Assembly (NCBI GenBank): GCA_003153275.1
Contig: PLXX01000103.1
Span: 1 to 47,288 of the forward strand
Origin: Nitrospiraceae bacterium
GTDB taxonomy: Bacteria > Nitrospirota > Thermodesulfovibrionia > Thermodesulfovibrionales > UBA6898
Direction: 5' to 3'
Length of the DNA: 47,288 nucleotides
Program-made: the position numbers and the translations under genes
Notes under the pieces: generated by a model
What the model was told of the DNA's origin: nothing
The model's input: the letters and a program-made list of their open reading frames with translations, nothing else
The model's database searches: none
Shown here: positions 36,783 to 44,200 of the stretch, one piece after another
How the letters are laid out: every line of letters starts with the position of its first letter
Position numbering within the stretch: the first letter of the stretch is position 1

Positions 36783-37831
36783 TAGCCTGTCATCTCTGCA
36801 TATGCCTTTCCGGTTGCTGAGCCTCTGATGCTGCAGCTCCCTTCCCAGTAATAATTTCCAGTCGAATAGGTTGCAATGAATTCCTGGTCTGCGAGCAGGG
36901 GGATGACTATAAGGCTGAGTTTCTCATCAGGAATACGGATCGTCCACGCTGAAGGATATCTGGCGCCTGTCTTTGCAGATGTGTAATGCCGGAGGACCGT
37001 AATACTGAAGTCGTCAATGGTAAGATGCCGGGAACTTCCGTCCCTGAGAACCAGTGTGCCTGAGGAATACGGGTCTGCTGTGCCGTCAGCATTCCTCAGG
37101 TGGTAAAGCATTATCTCACGGCCATCGTCGAGCTGCATCCCGAACCAGTCCCAGCCTTTCAGCCCCTGCCCTGTCCTGCCCGAAGATATCTCCCTGTCAA
37201 ACCAGCTCTTTCCATTAACGGCTACGACTCGCTCCCCGATCTTCAGTCTGCCCTCGGTAGCCAAGTCAGTAACTGAAAAATACTGAGAGGCAATCAGAGG
37301 AGACTTTCCGGACTTTCGGGAATACCCCTTTTCCCCGTGCAGTACCTCGGGCTTGAGAGCTGACAGCACAAGGTCGAGACTCAGCCCCTCGCCAGAGGCG
37401 TTTAGGTGGATCTTCTTTGAAGTCCCCTGCATTTCATTGCCGCCGACCCAGACCCTCAGCCGGTCTTTCTCTGCCCCTGCGAATCCATAGGCCCCGCTGT
37501 CGGATCTTTCGGAAAAGATGTATTTCTTCTGCGCAGGATCGGTAACAGCAAAATGAGAGACATAGATGTCTTTTACTCCGAACCTTGATTTGAAATCCCG
37601 TTTCTGAACCCCCAGGACAAAGAAAGTCAGCTCATACCCGAATTCACGTCCCTCCCTATCAAACAGGTGGCCGGTAAAATACCACCACTGGACACGGTAG
37701 TCCGGCTGGTAATAGTAATCTCCGGGAAATTTCAGTGCGTTGTCTTTTGTGACTTCCCGGTATTCCTGGGCAGAAGAAACCTGAAACAGCAATAAAAAGG
37801 TGAGACCTGTAAAGATGAGAAATCTTATCAT
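36779..37831 (-). CDS. AttH/CrtC-like lipocalin-fold exported protein
   Basis: 350 aa with a cleavable signal peptide (FLIFTGLTFLLLFQVSSAQE). The mature part begins with PGDYYYQPDYRVQWWYFTGH and ELTFFVLG, the hallmark of the AttH/carotenoid 1,2-hydratase (CrtC) superfamily; WFDREISSGRTGQGLKGWDW and YHLRNADG follow. In Agrobacterium, AttH is encoded with the ABC genes attEFG; the same pairing here suggests a periplasmic lipid- or hydrophobe-binding partner of the transporter rather than a carotenoid enzyme. First gene of the operon, with its own promoter. Confidence 0.85.
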   Translation of the reverse strand: MIRFLIFTGLTFLLLFQVSSAQEYREVTKDNALKFPGDYYYQPDYRVQWWYFTGHLFDREGREFGYELTFFVLGVQKRDFKSRFGVKDIYVSHFAVTDPAQKKYIFSERSDSGAYGFAGAEKDRLRVWVGGNEMQGTSKKIHLNASGEGLSLDLVLSALKPEVLHGEKGYSRKSGKSPLIASQYFSVTDLATEGRLKIGERVVAVNGKSWFDREISSGRTGQGLKGWDWFGMQLDDGREIMLYHLRNADGTADPYSSGTLVLRDGSSRHLTIDDFSITVLRHYTSAKTGARYPSAWTIRIPDEKLSLIVIPLLADQEFIATYSTGNYYWEGSCSIRGSATGKAYAEMTGY

Positions 37832-37880
37832 CCCGCACTCCTGTCTTCTCTTTTCATGCCGGATCCTCGTGCCATAATCT

Positions 37881-37908
37881 ATTATAATGCCTTCCCTTGA
37901 TTATCCAA
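37881..37908 (-). promoter_or_regulatory. Sigma70-type promoter of the AttH-ABC operon
   Basis: On the minus strand: -35 TTGGAT (37908-37903), 16-bp spacer, -10 TATAAT (37886-37881). The predicted start lies near 37874, leaving a ~43-base leader with RBS AGGAG before ATG 37831. Confidence 0.6.
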
Positions 37909-37980
37909 GTTGCCTTTCCCGGAAAAAGCCATGTTTTCCGCGATTCCAGGCCTGTTGCACTGCAGTTGGTTGTGCTCGGA

Positions 37981-38575
37981 GTTCTGAGGTATACTGATAC
38001 CGGTAGCATAAAAATGGGTGATATACTCTTGCCGGATCAGTCCGGCGCAACAACTCCGCAACCCTGGATCGACTCTCAGACACGGGCCTGAGCAGGCCGA
38101 CACCGAGGCAATAAAGGCAGAGGCCAATCACCTTGATGCTGTTGCTGCAGTCAGGACTGCCCGGTTTGAACTGGAGTGGGGCCGCCCGTCTCTTAGATAT
38201 TCTGCTGCGGAAGGGGCTGCCGACCGGTACAGAACAGTCGTGATAAGCACCCCTGTCGAAGGTCGCGTGCTGAAGCTGCAGAGAGAGAAGCGTGATGCCG
38301 GAGATCCCCTGATCGACATCGAAGACCCCATCATCTCGAGGTGGAGGTCGAGGTGCTTTCTGCAGATGCGGTCGCTATAAAACCTGAGACAGCGGTCCTC
38401 TTTGAGCGCTGGGGCGGAAATAGGCCGCTCACGGGGATTGTCCGCATTGTAAAGGCTGCGGCTTTTACCAAAATCTCAAGCCTGGGGGTTGAGGAACAGC
38501 GCGTTCTTGTTATTGCCGATATCACCTCTGTTCCTGAGGAATGGCAGCGCCTCGGAGACGGCTATCGGGTTGAAG
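37981..38575 (+). pseudogene. Membrane fusion (HlyD/AcrA-type efflux adaptor) gene remnant with two frameshifts
   Basis: Three segments in successive frames. (1) GSIKMGDILLPDQSGATTPQ-PWIDSQTRA up to about 38090. (2) EQADTEAIKAEANHLDAVAA (hairpin), then VVISTPVEGRVLKLQREKRD and AGDPLIDIEDP to about 38335. (3) LEVEVEVLSADAVAIKPETA, GNRPLTGIVRIVKAAAFTKI and LGVEEQRVLVIADI to WQRLGDGYRVEA. The last motif set is characteristic of periplasmic adaptor proteins. The N-terminal anchor and the C-terminal part are missing. The third segment runs in frame into a tnpB fragment, so the 3' end was replaced by an IS605-type element. Confidence 0.7.
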
Positions 38576-39313
38576 CGCTGTCAACGGAGGAGAAGTTGCA
38601 ATCGCCCAAGCCTTTAACAGGCGCACTCCGCAGGGTGAAGATCAGGGGGAGAAGCGTATCCCGTAAGCTGGAAGCCGCAAAGGTTGAGGCGGGTCTCAAG
38701 CCAGGGAGTAAGATACCCAAGGGTACCAGGCTGCCAGTCTCCAATAACCGTAAAAAGGCTTCCATGTCGCTTGCCAAGACACATTACCGTATTGGCAATA
38801 TAAGAACGGATTTTACACATAAACTCACGACCCGGCTCTGCTGCGAAAACCAAGCATGGGGGCTGGAAGATTTGAACGTCAAGGGTATGTTGGCTAACCA
38901 CAAGCTGGCGCTTGCTATCTCCGATGTCGGGTTTGGGGAGATCAAACGGCAGGCGCAGTACAAGTCGGTGTTGTATGGGACCCAGATTATAGAAGCCGAC
39001 CAGTGGTTCCCATCATCCAAAGATGTGTTCAACATGCGAATATGCAAACAAGGATATACAATTATCAGATCGTGAATGGATATGTCCGAACTGCGGCACA
39101 AAACATGACCGGGATGTAAACGCGGCAAAGAATCTCAAGCGGCTGGCAACCGCATCTGCTCTATCCGTGGCGAGCCCGGCAGTAATGCCGAGCACGGATG
39201 TCGCACAAACAGCATCCGGCGGGAAAGTTACGTCTGTCAGTTACGAGCGCCGTCCTCAAGAGGACTCGGGGCAGAAAGAAAGGCGTGAGCACTTTTGCTC
39301 ACAATTGGAATAG
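38576..39313 (+). pseudogene. tnpB: TnpB (IS200/IS605-family RNA-guided nuclease) C-terminal remnant, frameshifted
   Basis: From about 38576 the frame gives LSTEEKLQSPKPLTGALRRV, KIRGRSVSRKLEAAKVEAGL, SMSLAKTHYRIGNIRTDFTH, KLTTRLCCENQAWGLEDLNV, KGMLANHKLALAISDVGFGE and QWFPSSK. A one-base insertion near 39020 breaks the frame; the zinc finger continues in the next frame as [40 protein letters not shown], to the stop at 39311. The RuvC Glu (LEDLNVKG) and last Asp (HDRDVNAA) survive. The first RuvC Asp and the whole N-terminal half are missing, so it cannot cut DNA. No tnpA is present. Confidence 0.8.
39252..39302 (+). other. Hairpins at the tnpB 3' end (candidate omega-RNA/right-end remnant)
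   Basis: GTCCTC-AA-GAGGAC (39252-39265) and GTGAGC-ACTTTT-GCTCAC (39285-39302) form two perfect 6-bp stems inside the last codons of tnpB. IS200/IS605 right ends carry such hairpins for TnpA and encode the guide RNA (omega-RNA) that overlaps the tnpB end. Whether RNA is still made is unknown. Confidence 0.4.
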
Positions 39314-39414
39314 CAGATGTCATCCTATTCAATAATGCAGATCATCGTTCAAAGAGAGGTCTTGAATGAGGACATTCGGATTTCATATGCCCCACTGTAT
39401 TTTTTCAGACCTCA

Positions 39415-39653
39415 TAAAGCGTTTTTGGAGTATTCCTCTTAATTGCAGCTGTCATAACCATCGGCAGCCCTCAATGGCATTTGCAGAAAACGTTTTAAAG
39501 ATAGGCGGAGTGGGTAGTGCGCTGCCGCCCATGAAATTGGTCACTGAAGCCATTGAGAAATCCCAACATCATTCTGAAGCACAATTCATCCATGGCATAT
39601 GCCCTGATTGTGCAGAAAAAATTGTATCCCACCTTGAATATCGAAAACAATAA
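39415..39653 (+). pseudogene. Scrap of a PstS-like periplasmic binding protein joined to a HGICPDC tail
   Basis: A signal-peptide-like run (VFGVFLLIAAVITIGSP, from 39421) continues after a frameshift near 39470 as AFAENVLKIGGVGSALPPMK and LVTEAIEKS, which resembles the N-terminus of phosphate-type ABC substrate-binding proteins. It then passes directly into FIHGICPDCAEKIVSHLEY, the kind of C-terminal motif found on PAS/response-regulator-like signalling proteins. The two halves do not belong together, so this is probably a deletion junction. No intact start or frame. Annotators may call 39366-39653 as a hypothetical protein; I would not. Confidence 0.5.
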
Positions 39654-39729
39654 ATTGATCTGATTCTACACAAAAAAGGCTCTCTCCCCTTTTCATATTT
39701 TCTTCAACAATACGAGCTATGATCAAGCT

Positions 39730-40866
39730 GTGAAGAATTTAATGATCATAAGCGTGGCAACGATAGCAGTAGTCGGATTTGCGATCCTGCTCCACGCAGG
39801 CGCAGATAAGAACGGGCAGAAAAGGGAAGGAGTGGAGAAAAATATGACGAGCGCAGCCATAGGATACGAAAAAGCAACCTTTGCCGGAGGGTGTTTCTGG
39901 TGTATGACGCCCCCGTTCAAGAAGCTTGGCGGTGTGAAAGACGTTCGTTCAGGGTATACCGGCGGTAGGACAAAGAACCCGACGTACGAAGATGTTTCAT
40001 CAGGATCAACTGGCCATCTTGAGGCGGTAGAGGTGACTTATGATCCGGCAAAGATTTCGTATGAGCAGCTCCTTGATGTCTTCTGGAAGAATGTTGACCC
40101 GACAGATGCCGGCGGCCAGTTTGCTGATCGCGGGTCACAGTATCACACTGCTATCTATTATCACAATGAAAAGCAAAAGCGGCAGGCAGAGAAGTCGAAG
40201 GCGCAGCTAGACACGTCAGGGAAATTCAGCAAACCGGTGGTCACTGCTGTGCTCCCTGCTGTTGAGTTTTATCCGGCAGAAGAATATCACCAGGACTATG
40301 ACCAGAAGAACCCTGCCAGATACAAGCTCTATCGTTCAGGGTCAGGTCGTGAACAGTTTATCGAAAAGGCCTGGAAGGGGGAGCAGAATACAGTAAGTCC
40401 GGCAAAGCCTGAGCCGTCGGCAGGTACGTATACCAAACCTCCAAAAGAGGAACTCAGAAAAAAACTGACTGACCTGGAATACAAGGTCACCCAGCAATGC
40501 AGCACAGAACCTGCCTTCAGCAATAAGTACTGGGACAATAAAAATGATGGCATCTATGTTGACGTTGTTTCAGGCGAGCCGCTGTTCAGTTCTCGGGATA
40601 AATACGACTCCGGGACCGGATGGCCAAGCTTTAAGGAGGCCCTTGAGCCGGACAATCTCATTGAGAAAGAGGATGCGAGTTTGTTCATGACCAGGACAGA
40701 GGTGAAGAGCAAACACGGAGATTCTCATCTCGGGCATGTTTTCGATGATGGACCTGGCCCCTCAGGGAAACGGTATTGCATGAACTCGGCGTCGCTCAGG
40801 TTTATTCCCAAGGAGGACCTCGCGAAGGAAGGATATGGAAAGTACCTAAAACTATTTGAAAAATAG
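39730..40866 (+). CDS. msrAB: Exported methionine sulfoxide reductase A/B fusion
   Basis: 378 aa, GTG start. N-terminal signal segment ([20 protein letters not shown]). MsrA domain with [13 protein letters not shown] (catalytic Cys about residue 54) and the [26 protein letters not shown] motif; MsrB domain with [21 protein letters not shown] and catalytic Cys in [12 protein letters not shown] (about residue 349). The MsrB part lacks the two CxxC zinc pairs of some family members, as is common in fusions. It reduces both methionine-S- and R-sulfoxide in periplasmic proteins. No convincing RBS was seen. Confidence 0.94.
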   Translation: MKNLMIISVATIAVVGFAILLHAGADKNGQKREGVEKNMTSAAIGYEKATFAGGCFWCMTPPFKKLGGVKDVRSGYTGGRTKNPTYEDVSSGSTGHLEAVEVTYDPAKISYEQLLDVFWKNVDPTDAGGQFADRGSQYHTAIYYHNEKQKRQAEKSKAQLDTSGKFSKPVVTAVLPAVEFYPAEEYHQDYDQKNPARYKLYRSGSGREQFIEKAWKGEQNTVSPAKPEPSAGTYTKPPKEELRKKLTDLEYKVTQQCSTEPAFSNKYWDNKNDGIYVDVVSGEPLFSSRDKYDSGTGWPSFKEALEPDNLIEKEDASLFMTRTEVKSKHGDSHLGHVFDDGPGPSGKRYCMNSASLRFIPKEDLAKEGYGKYLKLFEK

Positions 40867-40880
40867 GAGGCGAGTGGGCG

Positions 40881-40960
40881 GACGGCGCGACACGCCGCTG
40901 AATCCGCTTGCCTGCCGGTTTCACGCCGTTATTTTGAGACTTGATTGTGGATTATTGCGT
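40881..40960 (+). repeat. Intergenic repeat, copy B (upstream of cbiQ)
   Basis: Contains CGCTGAATCCGCTT (40896-40909), identical to copy A before rsmG. ACGGCG (40882-40887) and CGCCGT (40924-40929) can pair around it, and CGTTATTTTGAG with TTGATTGTGGATTATTG follows. Possibly a mobile small hairpin sequence. Confidence 0.5.
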
Positions 40961-40998
40961 AACCCCGGATAGCTGTGGTAGTATCAGAGGAGTAATAC

Positions 40999-41057
40999 AA
41001 GCCACGAAGGCTTTTCTTAAGGGATAGTAATCCGTCGAGAGGCCTTGGTGGCTTTTT
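40999..41057 (+). promoter_or_regulatory. Structured leader / attenuator-like hairpin before cbiQ
   Basis: AAGCCACGAAGGC (40999-41011) pairs with GCCTTGGTGGCTT (41042-41054) in a 13-bp stem with one mismatch, followed by a T run. Inside the loop GGAT/ATCC (41022-41033) can form a small stem. The left arm can alternatively fold on itself (AAGCC-ACGAA-GGCTT, then TTT), and the right arm also (GCC-TTGGT-GGC). Mutually exclusive folds ending in T runs just before a metal transporter gene suggest transcription attenuation or an RNA sensor. I cannot match it to a named riboswitch. Confidence 0.45.
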
Positions 41058-41058
41058 A

Positions 41059-41895
41059 ATGTTTAAACGAGAGGAAGTTTTTTTGGCATTTGATACTGAA
41101 TATTTCAGTCTCGGTTACCTTGATGCGCTCTCGTATCAGGACACTCTTATCCACCGGCTTGACCCCAGGGTGAAGCTTCTGGTCACTATGGCCTTTATAG
41201 TAACGGTCATTTCGTTTCCCAAATATGATCTTTCCGGGCTCGTTCCCCTGCTGATCTTTCCGGCTGTGCTTGTTATAGCGGGTGAGATTCCAATCGGATT
41301 TATTCTAAAGAAGATCCTGATTGTTTCTCCTTTTGCGCTGTTCATTGGCATCTTCAATCCGCTCCTTGACAGAACGCCGCTCCTGTATGCCTTCGGTCTC
41401 CCGATTTCGGGCGGCTGGATGTCGTTCGTCTCAGTTATGGCGAAGTTCCTGCTGACGATAAGCTCCGGGTTGCTTCTGATTGCGACAACCTCCTTCCCTG
41501 GTGTCTGTCACGCTCTCCGCAGACTTGGACTTCCGGAGGTATTTGTGGCACAGTTGATATTCCTCTATCGCTATATCTTCGTACTGCTGGAAGAGACCAT
41601 GAAGATTGTCCGGGCCCGAGATGTCCGTTCATTCGGGAATCGGGGCAGGGATATGAAGACATTTACCAGCCTTGTCAGCATTATGTTCATCCGCACGATG
41701 GACCGCTCCGAGCGGATATATCAGGCGATGCTTTCCCGCGGCTTCAACGGCAACCTGATGTCAACCAAACGATATGCACTCTCCTTCTTTGATATTATCT
41801 TTGCGGTCATTGCCGTGTCGGTTTTTCTTCTCCTCAGGCAATATAATATTGTCATGATAATCGGGACGCAGGTCACAGGAAGATTCTTGCCATGA
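41059..41895 (+). CDS. cbiQ: ECF-type cobalt/nickel transporter T component CbiQ
   Basis: 278 aa from ATG 41059; a TTG at 41083 (LAFDTEYFSL) has a better RBS (GAGAGGAAG) and would clear the hairpin, so the true start is uncertain. About five TM helices. The cytoplasmic coupling motifs are seen as VRARDVRSFG (first Ala-Arg-type motif) and YQAMLSRGFNG (second), which contact the ATPase. Energises uptake of Co2+/Ni2+ with CbiM and CbiO. cbiO follows after 7 bp. The substrate-binding CbiM is not in the window, so it must be encoded elsewhere or another S component is used. Confidence 0.87.
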   Translation: MFKREEVFLAFDTEYFSLGYLDALSYQDTLIHRLDPRVKLLVTMAFIVTVISFPKYDLSGLVPLLIFPAVLVIAGEIPIGFILKKILIVSPFALFIGIFNPLLDRTPLLYAFGLPISGGWMSFVSVMAKFLLTISSGLLLIATTSFPGVCHALRRLGLPEVFVAQLIFLYRYIFVLLEETMKIVRARDVRSFGNRGRDMKTFTSLVSIMFIRTMDRSERIYQAMLSRGFNGNLMSTKRYALSFFDIIFAVIAVSVFLLLRQYNIVMIIGTQVTGRFLP

Positions 41896-41902
41896 GTGAT
41901 CA

Positions 41903-42859
41903 ATGAGCCACCATATTGTCGAATTCCATGATGTGTATTATCAGTACCCTGACGGGACCGAGCCGCTCAGGGGTGTCTCCTTCAGGATAACGCATGGAGA
42001 GTCGGTCGGAATTGTCGGCGCTAACGGTGCCGGGAAATCCACACTCCTGCTGCATATGAACGGATGCCTGTTGCCCTCGAAAGGGACTATTGATGTTGGC
42101 GATCATCAGGTGAACAAACAGACCCGAAAAGAGATCCGAAAGAAGGTCGGGATGATATTCCAGAACCCCGATGACCAGCTTTTTATGCCGACGGTCTTTG
42201 ATGATGTTGCATTTGGTCCGCTCAATCTCGGGCTCAGTCCCGACAGGGTGAAGGCGCGGGTTGAGGCATCGCTCGAAAGGGTCGGTGCACTGGCATTAAA
42301 AAACAAACCGCCGCACCATCTTTCGGGCGGGCAGAAGAGCGCTGTGGCAATTGCATCGGTCCTCGCAATGCAGCCAGACATCCTGGTGATGGATGAACCT
42401 GCAGCCAGCCTTGATCCCCGGGCCAGGCGGGACCTCATCAATCTTCTGAATGATTTTGAGCATACCAAGATCATTGCCTCTCACGATCTTGATCTAATCC
42501 TTGATGTCTGCGATCGATGTATTGTTATCAAAAACGGGAAAGTAATGGCAGACGGTCCTTCAGAAATGATTCTTGCTGATAAGCCCCTGCTGGAGGAAAA
42601 CCATCTTGAACTGCCTCTGTCCATACAGGGACGGACCAGGCGAAAAAAAGGAGGAAGAATGAACGATATTCAAAAATTGCATCACCTTATTGAACACTGG
42701 CTTGAGCACAATCAGGAACATGCCAGGACCTATAGTGAATGGGGAGACAAGGCCGGGACTGCAGGCAAGCCTAAGCTTGCTGCTCTTCTAAAAGAGATAG
42801 CGCAAAAGACAACAGATATGGATGCCCTCTTCCGGCGTGCTGCAGAAGCCTGCAGATAG
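41903..42859 (+). CDS. cbiO: ECF transporter ATPase CbiO fused to a small helical domain
   Basis: 318 aa. Residues 1-250 are a complete CbiO: Walker A GANGAGKSTLLLHMNG, KVGMIFQNPDDQLFMPTVFD (the Q-loop typical of ECF ATPases), LSGGQKSAVAIASVL, Walker B DILVMDEPAASLDP and the H-loop IASHDLDL. Residues 253-318 (MNDIQKLHHLIEHWLEHNQE, HARTYSEWGDKAG and so on) are a separate helical domain with an H-W-x-x-H-N-x-E-H motif that I know as a small stand-alone protein in metal-related loci. The linker KKGGR is encoded by an RBS (AGGAGG) that precedes the in-frame ATG at 42659, so a 66-aa product may also be made. Confidence 0.9.
   Translation: MSHHIVEFHDVYYQYPDGTEPLRGVSFRITHGESVGIVGANGAGKSTLLLHMNGCLLPSKGTIDVGDHQVNKQTRKEIRKKVGMIFQNPDDQLFMPTVFDDVAFGPLNLGLSPDRVKARVEASLERVGALALKNKPPHHLSGGQKSAVAIASVLAMQPDILVMDEPAASLDPRARRDLINLLNDFEHTKIIASHDLDLILDVCDRCIVIKNGKVMADGPSEMILADKPLLEENHLELPLSIQGRTRRKKGGRMNDIQKLHHLIEHWLEHNQEHARTYSEWGDKAGTAGKPKLAALLKEIAQKTTDMDALFRRAAEACR
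42649..42859 (+). promoter_or_regulatory. Internal RBS and ATG inside cbiO for a 66-aa product
   Basis: AGGAGG (42649-42654) lies four bases before ATG 42659, in frame with cbiO, exactly at the domain border. The downstream domain would start MNDIQKLHHLIEHWLEHNQE. This is the expected scar of a lost stop codon between two formerly separate genes. Confidence 0.6.
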
Positions 42860-42870
42860 GCGGGATTCTA

Positions 42871-43467
42871 ATGAAGGTCATCAGCAGGAAGACGCTCTGG
42901 AAAGGCCATTATCTCCGGAGCGTTCTGGTCGAATACCTTGACGAAAGAGATCATAATCCGCCTCCGGGAGCTGTCCCAAAGGTCCGGAACTGGGAGACGA
43001 TCGAGAGAATAGGCTGCAACGGGGTTGTGGTCATCGTACCGTTTACCGACGACAATGCGGTCATTCTGATCAGGCAGTACCGGCCGCCGGTGGACGGTTA
43101 TGTTATAGAACTGCCGGCCGGCCTGATAGATATTGGAGAGACGCCAGAGGCATCCGCCCGCAGAGAACTGACCGAGGAGACCGGGTATGCTGCAAGGAGC
43201 ATGGATTTTCTGATCTCCGGACCGGCCTCGTCCGGGTCGTCATCCGAGATACTTGATGTTTTTGCTGCCTCGGGATTGACCTTTGTCGGCATAGGCAAAC
43301 GGGACGAGGCCGAAAATATGGAACCCATCACAATACCGCTGGAGATGCTTGATGAGGAGGTCGCCCGGCTTGAGCAGAATGGAAATTACATTGACCTGAA
43401 AGTCCATGGCATGATCAGGCTGGCCAAGGTTTTTCTGGAGAAGAAATCATCAGCTCGAAATCTCTAG
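42871..43467 (+). CDS. NUDIX hydrolase, ADP-ribose pyrophosphatase-like
   Basis: 198 aa. The Nudix box is complete: GLIDIGETPEASARRELTEE followed by TGYA (about residues 86-109), with the upstream IRQYRPPVDGYVIELPAG run typical of ADP-ribose/nucleoside-diphosphate-sugar hydrolases. It starts 11 bp after cbiO and probably shares its operon, though no functional link is evident. It converges with mgtC (18-bp overlap of coding ends). Confidence 0.92.
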   Translation: MKVISRKTLWKGHYLRSVLVEYLDERDHNPPPGAVPKVRNWETIERIGCNGVVVIVPFTDDNAVILIRQYRPPVDGYVIELPAGLIDIGETPEASARRELTEETGYAARSMDFLISGPASSGSSSEILDVFAASGLTFVGIGKRDEAENMEPITIPLEMLDEEVARLEQNGNYIDLKVHGMIRLAKVFLEKKSSARNL

Positions 43468-44121
43468 TTTTCTGGCACCGGTGAGTCCAGAGATATCGCT
43501 GATGATCTCCTTCATCCTCACCCCGTCCTTGGCAGAAACTGTAAAGACAAAGGTCTTTTCCTTTTCAGGGATTTTAACCTTGTAATCCATTTTAATGATG
43601 TCAAAACCCCTTTTTTTAAAGAGCTCTGTGATTGCCTGCTCGTCGCCATTGTCATCAGTGACCAGGGTGACATATTTATAGATCAACCGGGGGATCCTGG
43701 ATTCAAAGAGCCGCAGGACCCATAACGAAAAAAAAGTTATGATAAAACCTGCGATGCCGGCCACATACTGTCCGGCGCCGATAGCCAGCCCGATTGCGGA
43801 GACAATCCAGATACAGGCCGCAGTCGTCAGGCCCTGGATCGAGGCCCCGGTCTTGAGTATGACCCCGGCCCCGAGGAAGCCGACACCTGTCATTGCACCG
43901 GCAGCAAGACGGGTCGGATCAATCCGCGCATACGCCGGATTTGTCACGCCCTGGGTGTAATAGCTTTCAGAGATCATCATAATCAGCACACAGGCGACGC
44001 AGACCAGAAGCTGTGTCCGTAACCCTGCAGGTCTTCCGTGAGTCTGTCGCTCGAACCCGATAATCCCTCCGAGCAGGGTGCCCAGAAGCAGCTTGAAGAT
44101 TATCTCATAGGTTGGAATCAT
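43450..44121 (-). CDS. MgtC/SapB family membrane protein
   Basis: 223 aa. N-terminal region with about five TM helices: LLGTLLGGIIGFERQTHGRP, AGLRTQLLVCVACVLIM, TGVGFLGAGVILK, GLTTAACIWIVSAIG. These are the conserved MgtC/SapB blocks. The C-terminal ~75 residues form an ACT-like soluble domain (FVFTVSAKDGVRMKEIISDI). Some members aid growth at low Mg2+ or inside hosts; others have no known role. It is divergent from murJ, sharing a 79-bp spacer. Confidence 0.88.
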   Translation of the reverse strand: MIPTYEIIFKLLLGTLLGGIIGFERQTHGRPAGLRTQLLVCVACVLIMMISESYYTQGVTNPAYARIDPTRLAAGAMTGVGFLGAGVILKTGASIQGLTTAACIWIVSAIGLAIGAGQYVAGIAGFIITFFSLWVLRLFESRIPRLIYKYVTLVTDDNGDEQAITELFKKRGFDIIKMDYKVKIPEKEKTFVFTVSAKDGVRMKEIISDISGLTGARKLEISS

Positions 44122-44186
44122 TTATGAATTATAACAGATCTGCAACAGTGAGAAACTCGGACCAACCGAAAACAGCGGCCATTTGA

Positions 44187-44192
44187 TATAAT
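44187..44192 (+). promoter_or_regulatory. Consensus -10 box (TATAAT) 8 bases before the murJ GTG
   Basis: Perfect TATAAT, no recognisable -35 at the right distance, and no RBS before GTG 44201. The spacing from -10 to the start codon (8 bases) equals that of the phosphorylase gene, suggesting a leaderless transcript. Confidence 0.45.
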
Positions 44193-44200
44193 TACCCTTG

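Noticed and set aside
37897-38131. Small ORFs on both strands upstream of the MFP remnant
   Set aside because: They cover the attH promoter and the first decayed adaptor segment; no independent coding evidence.
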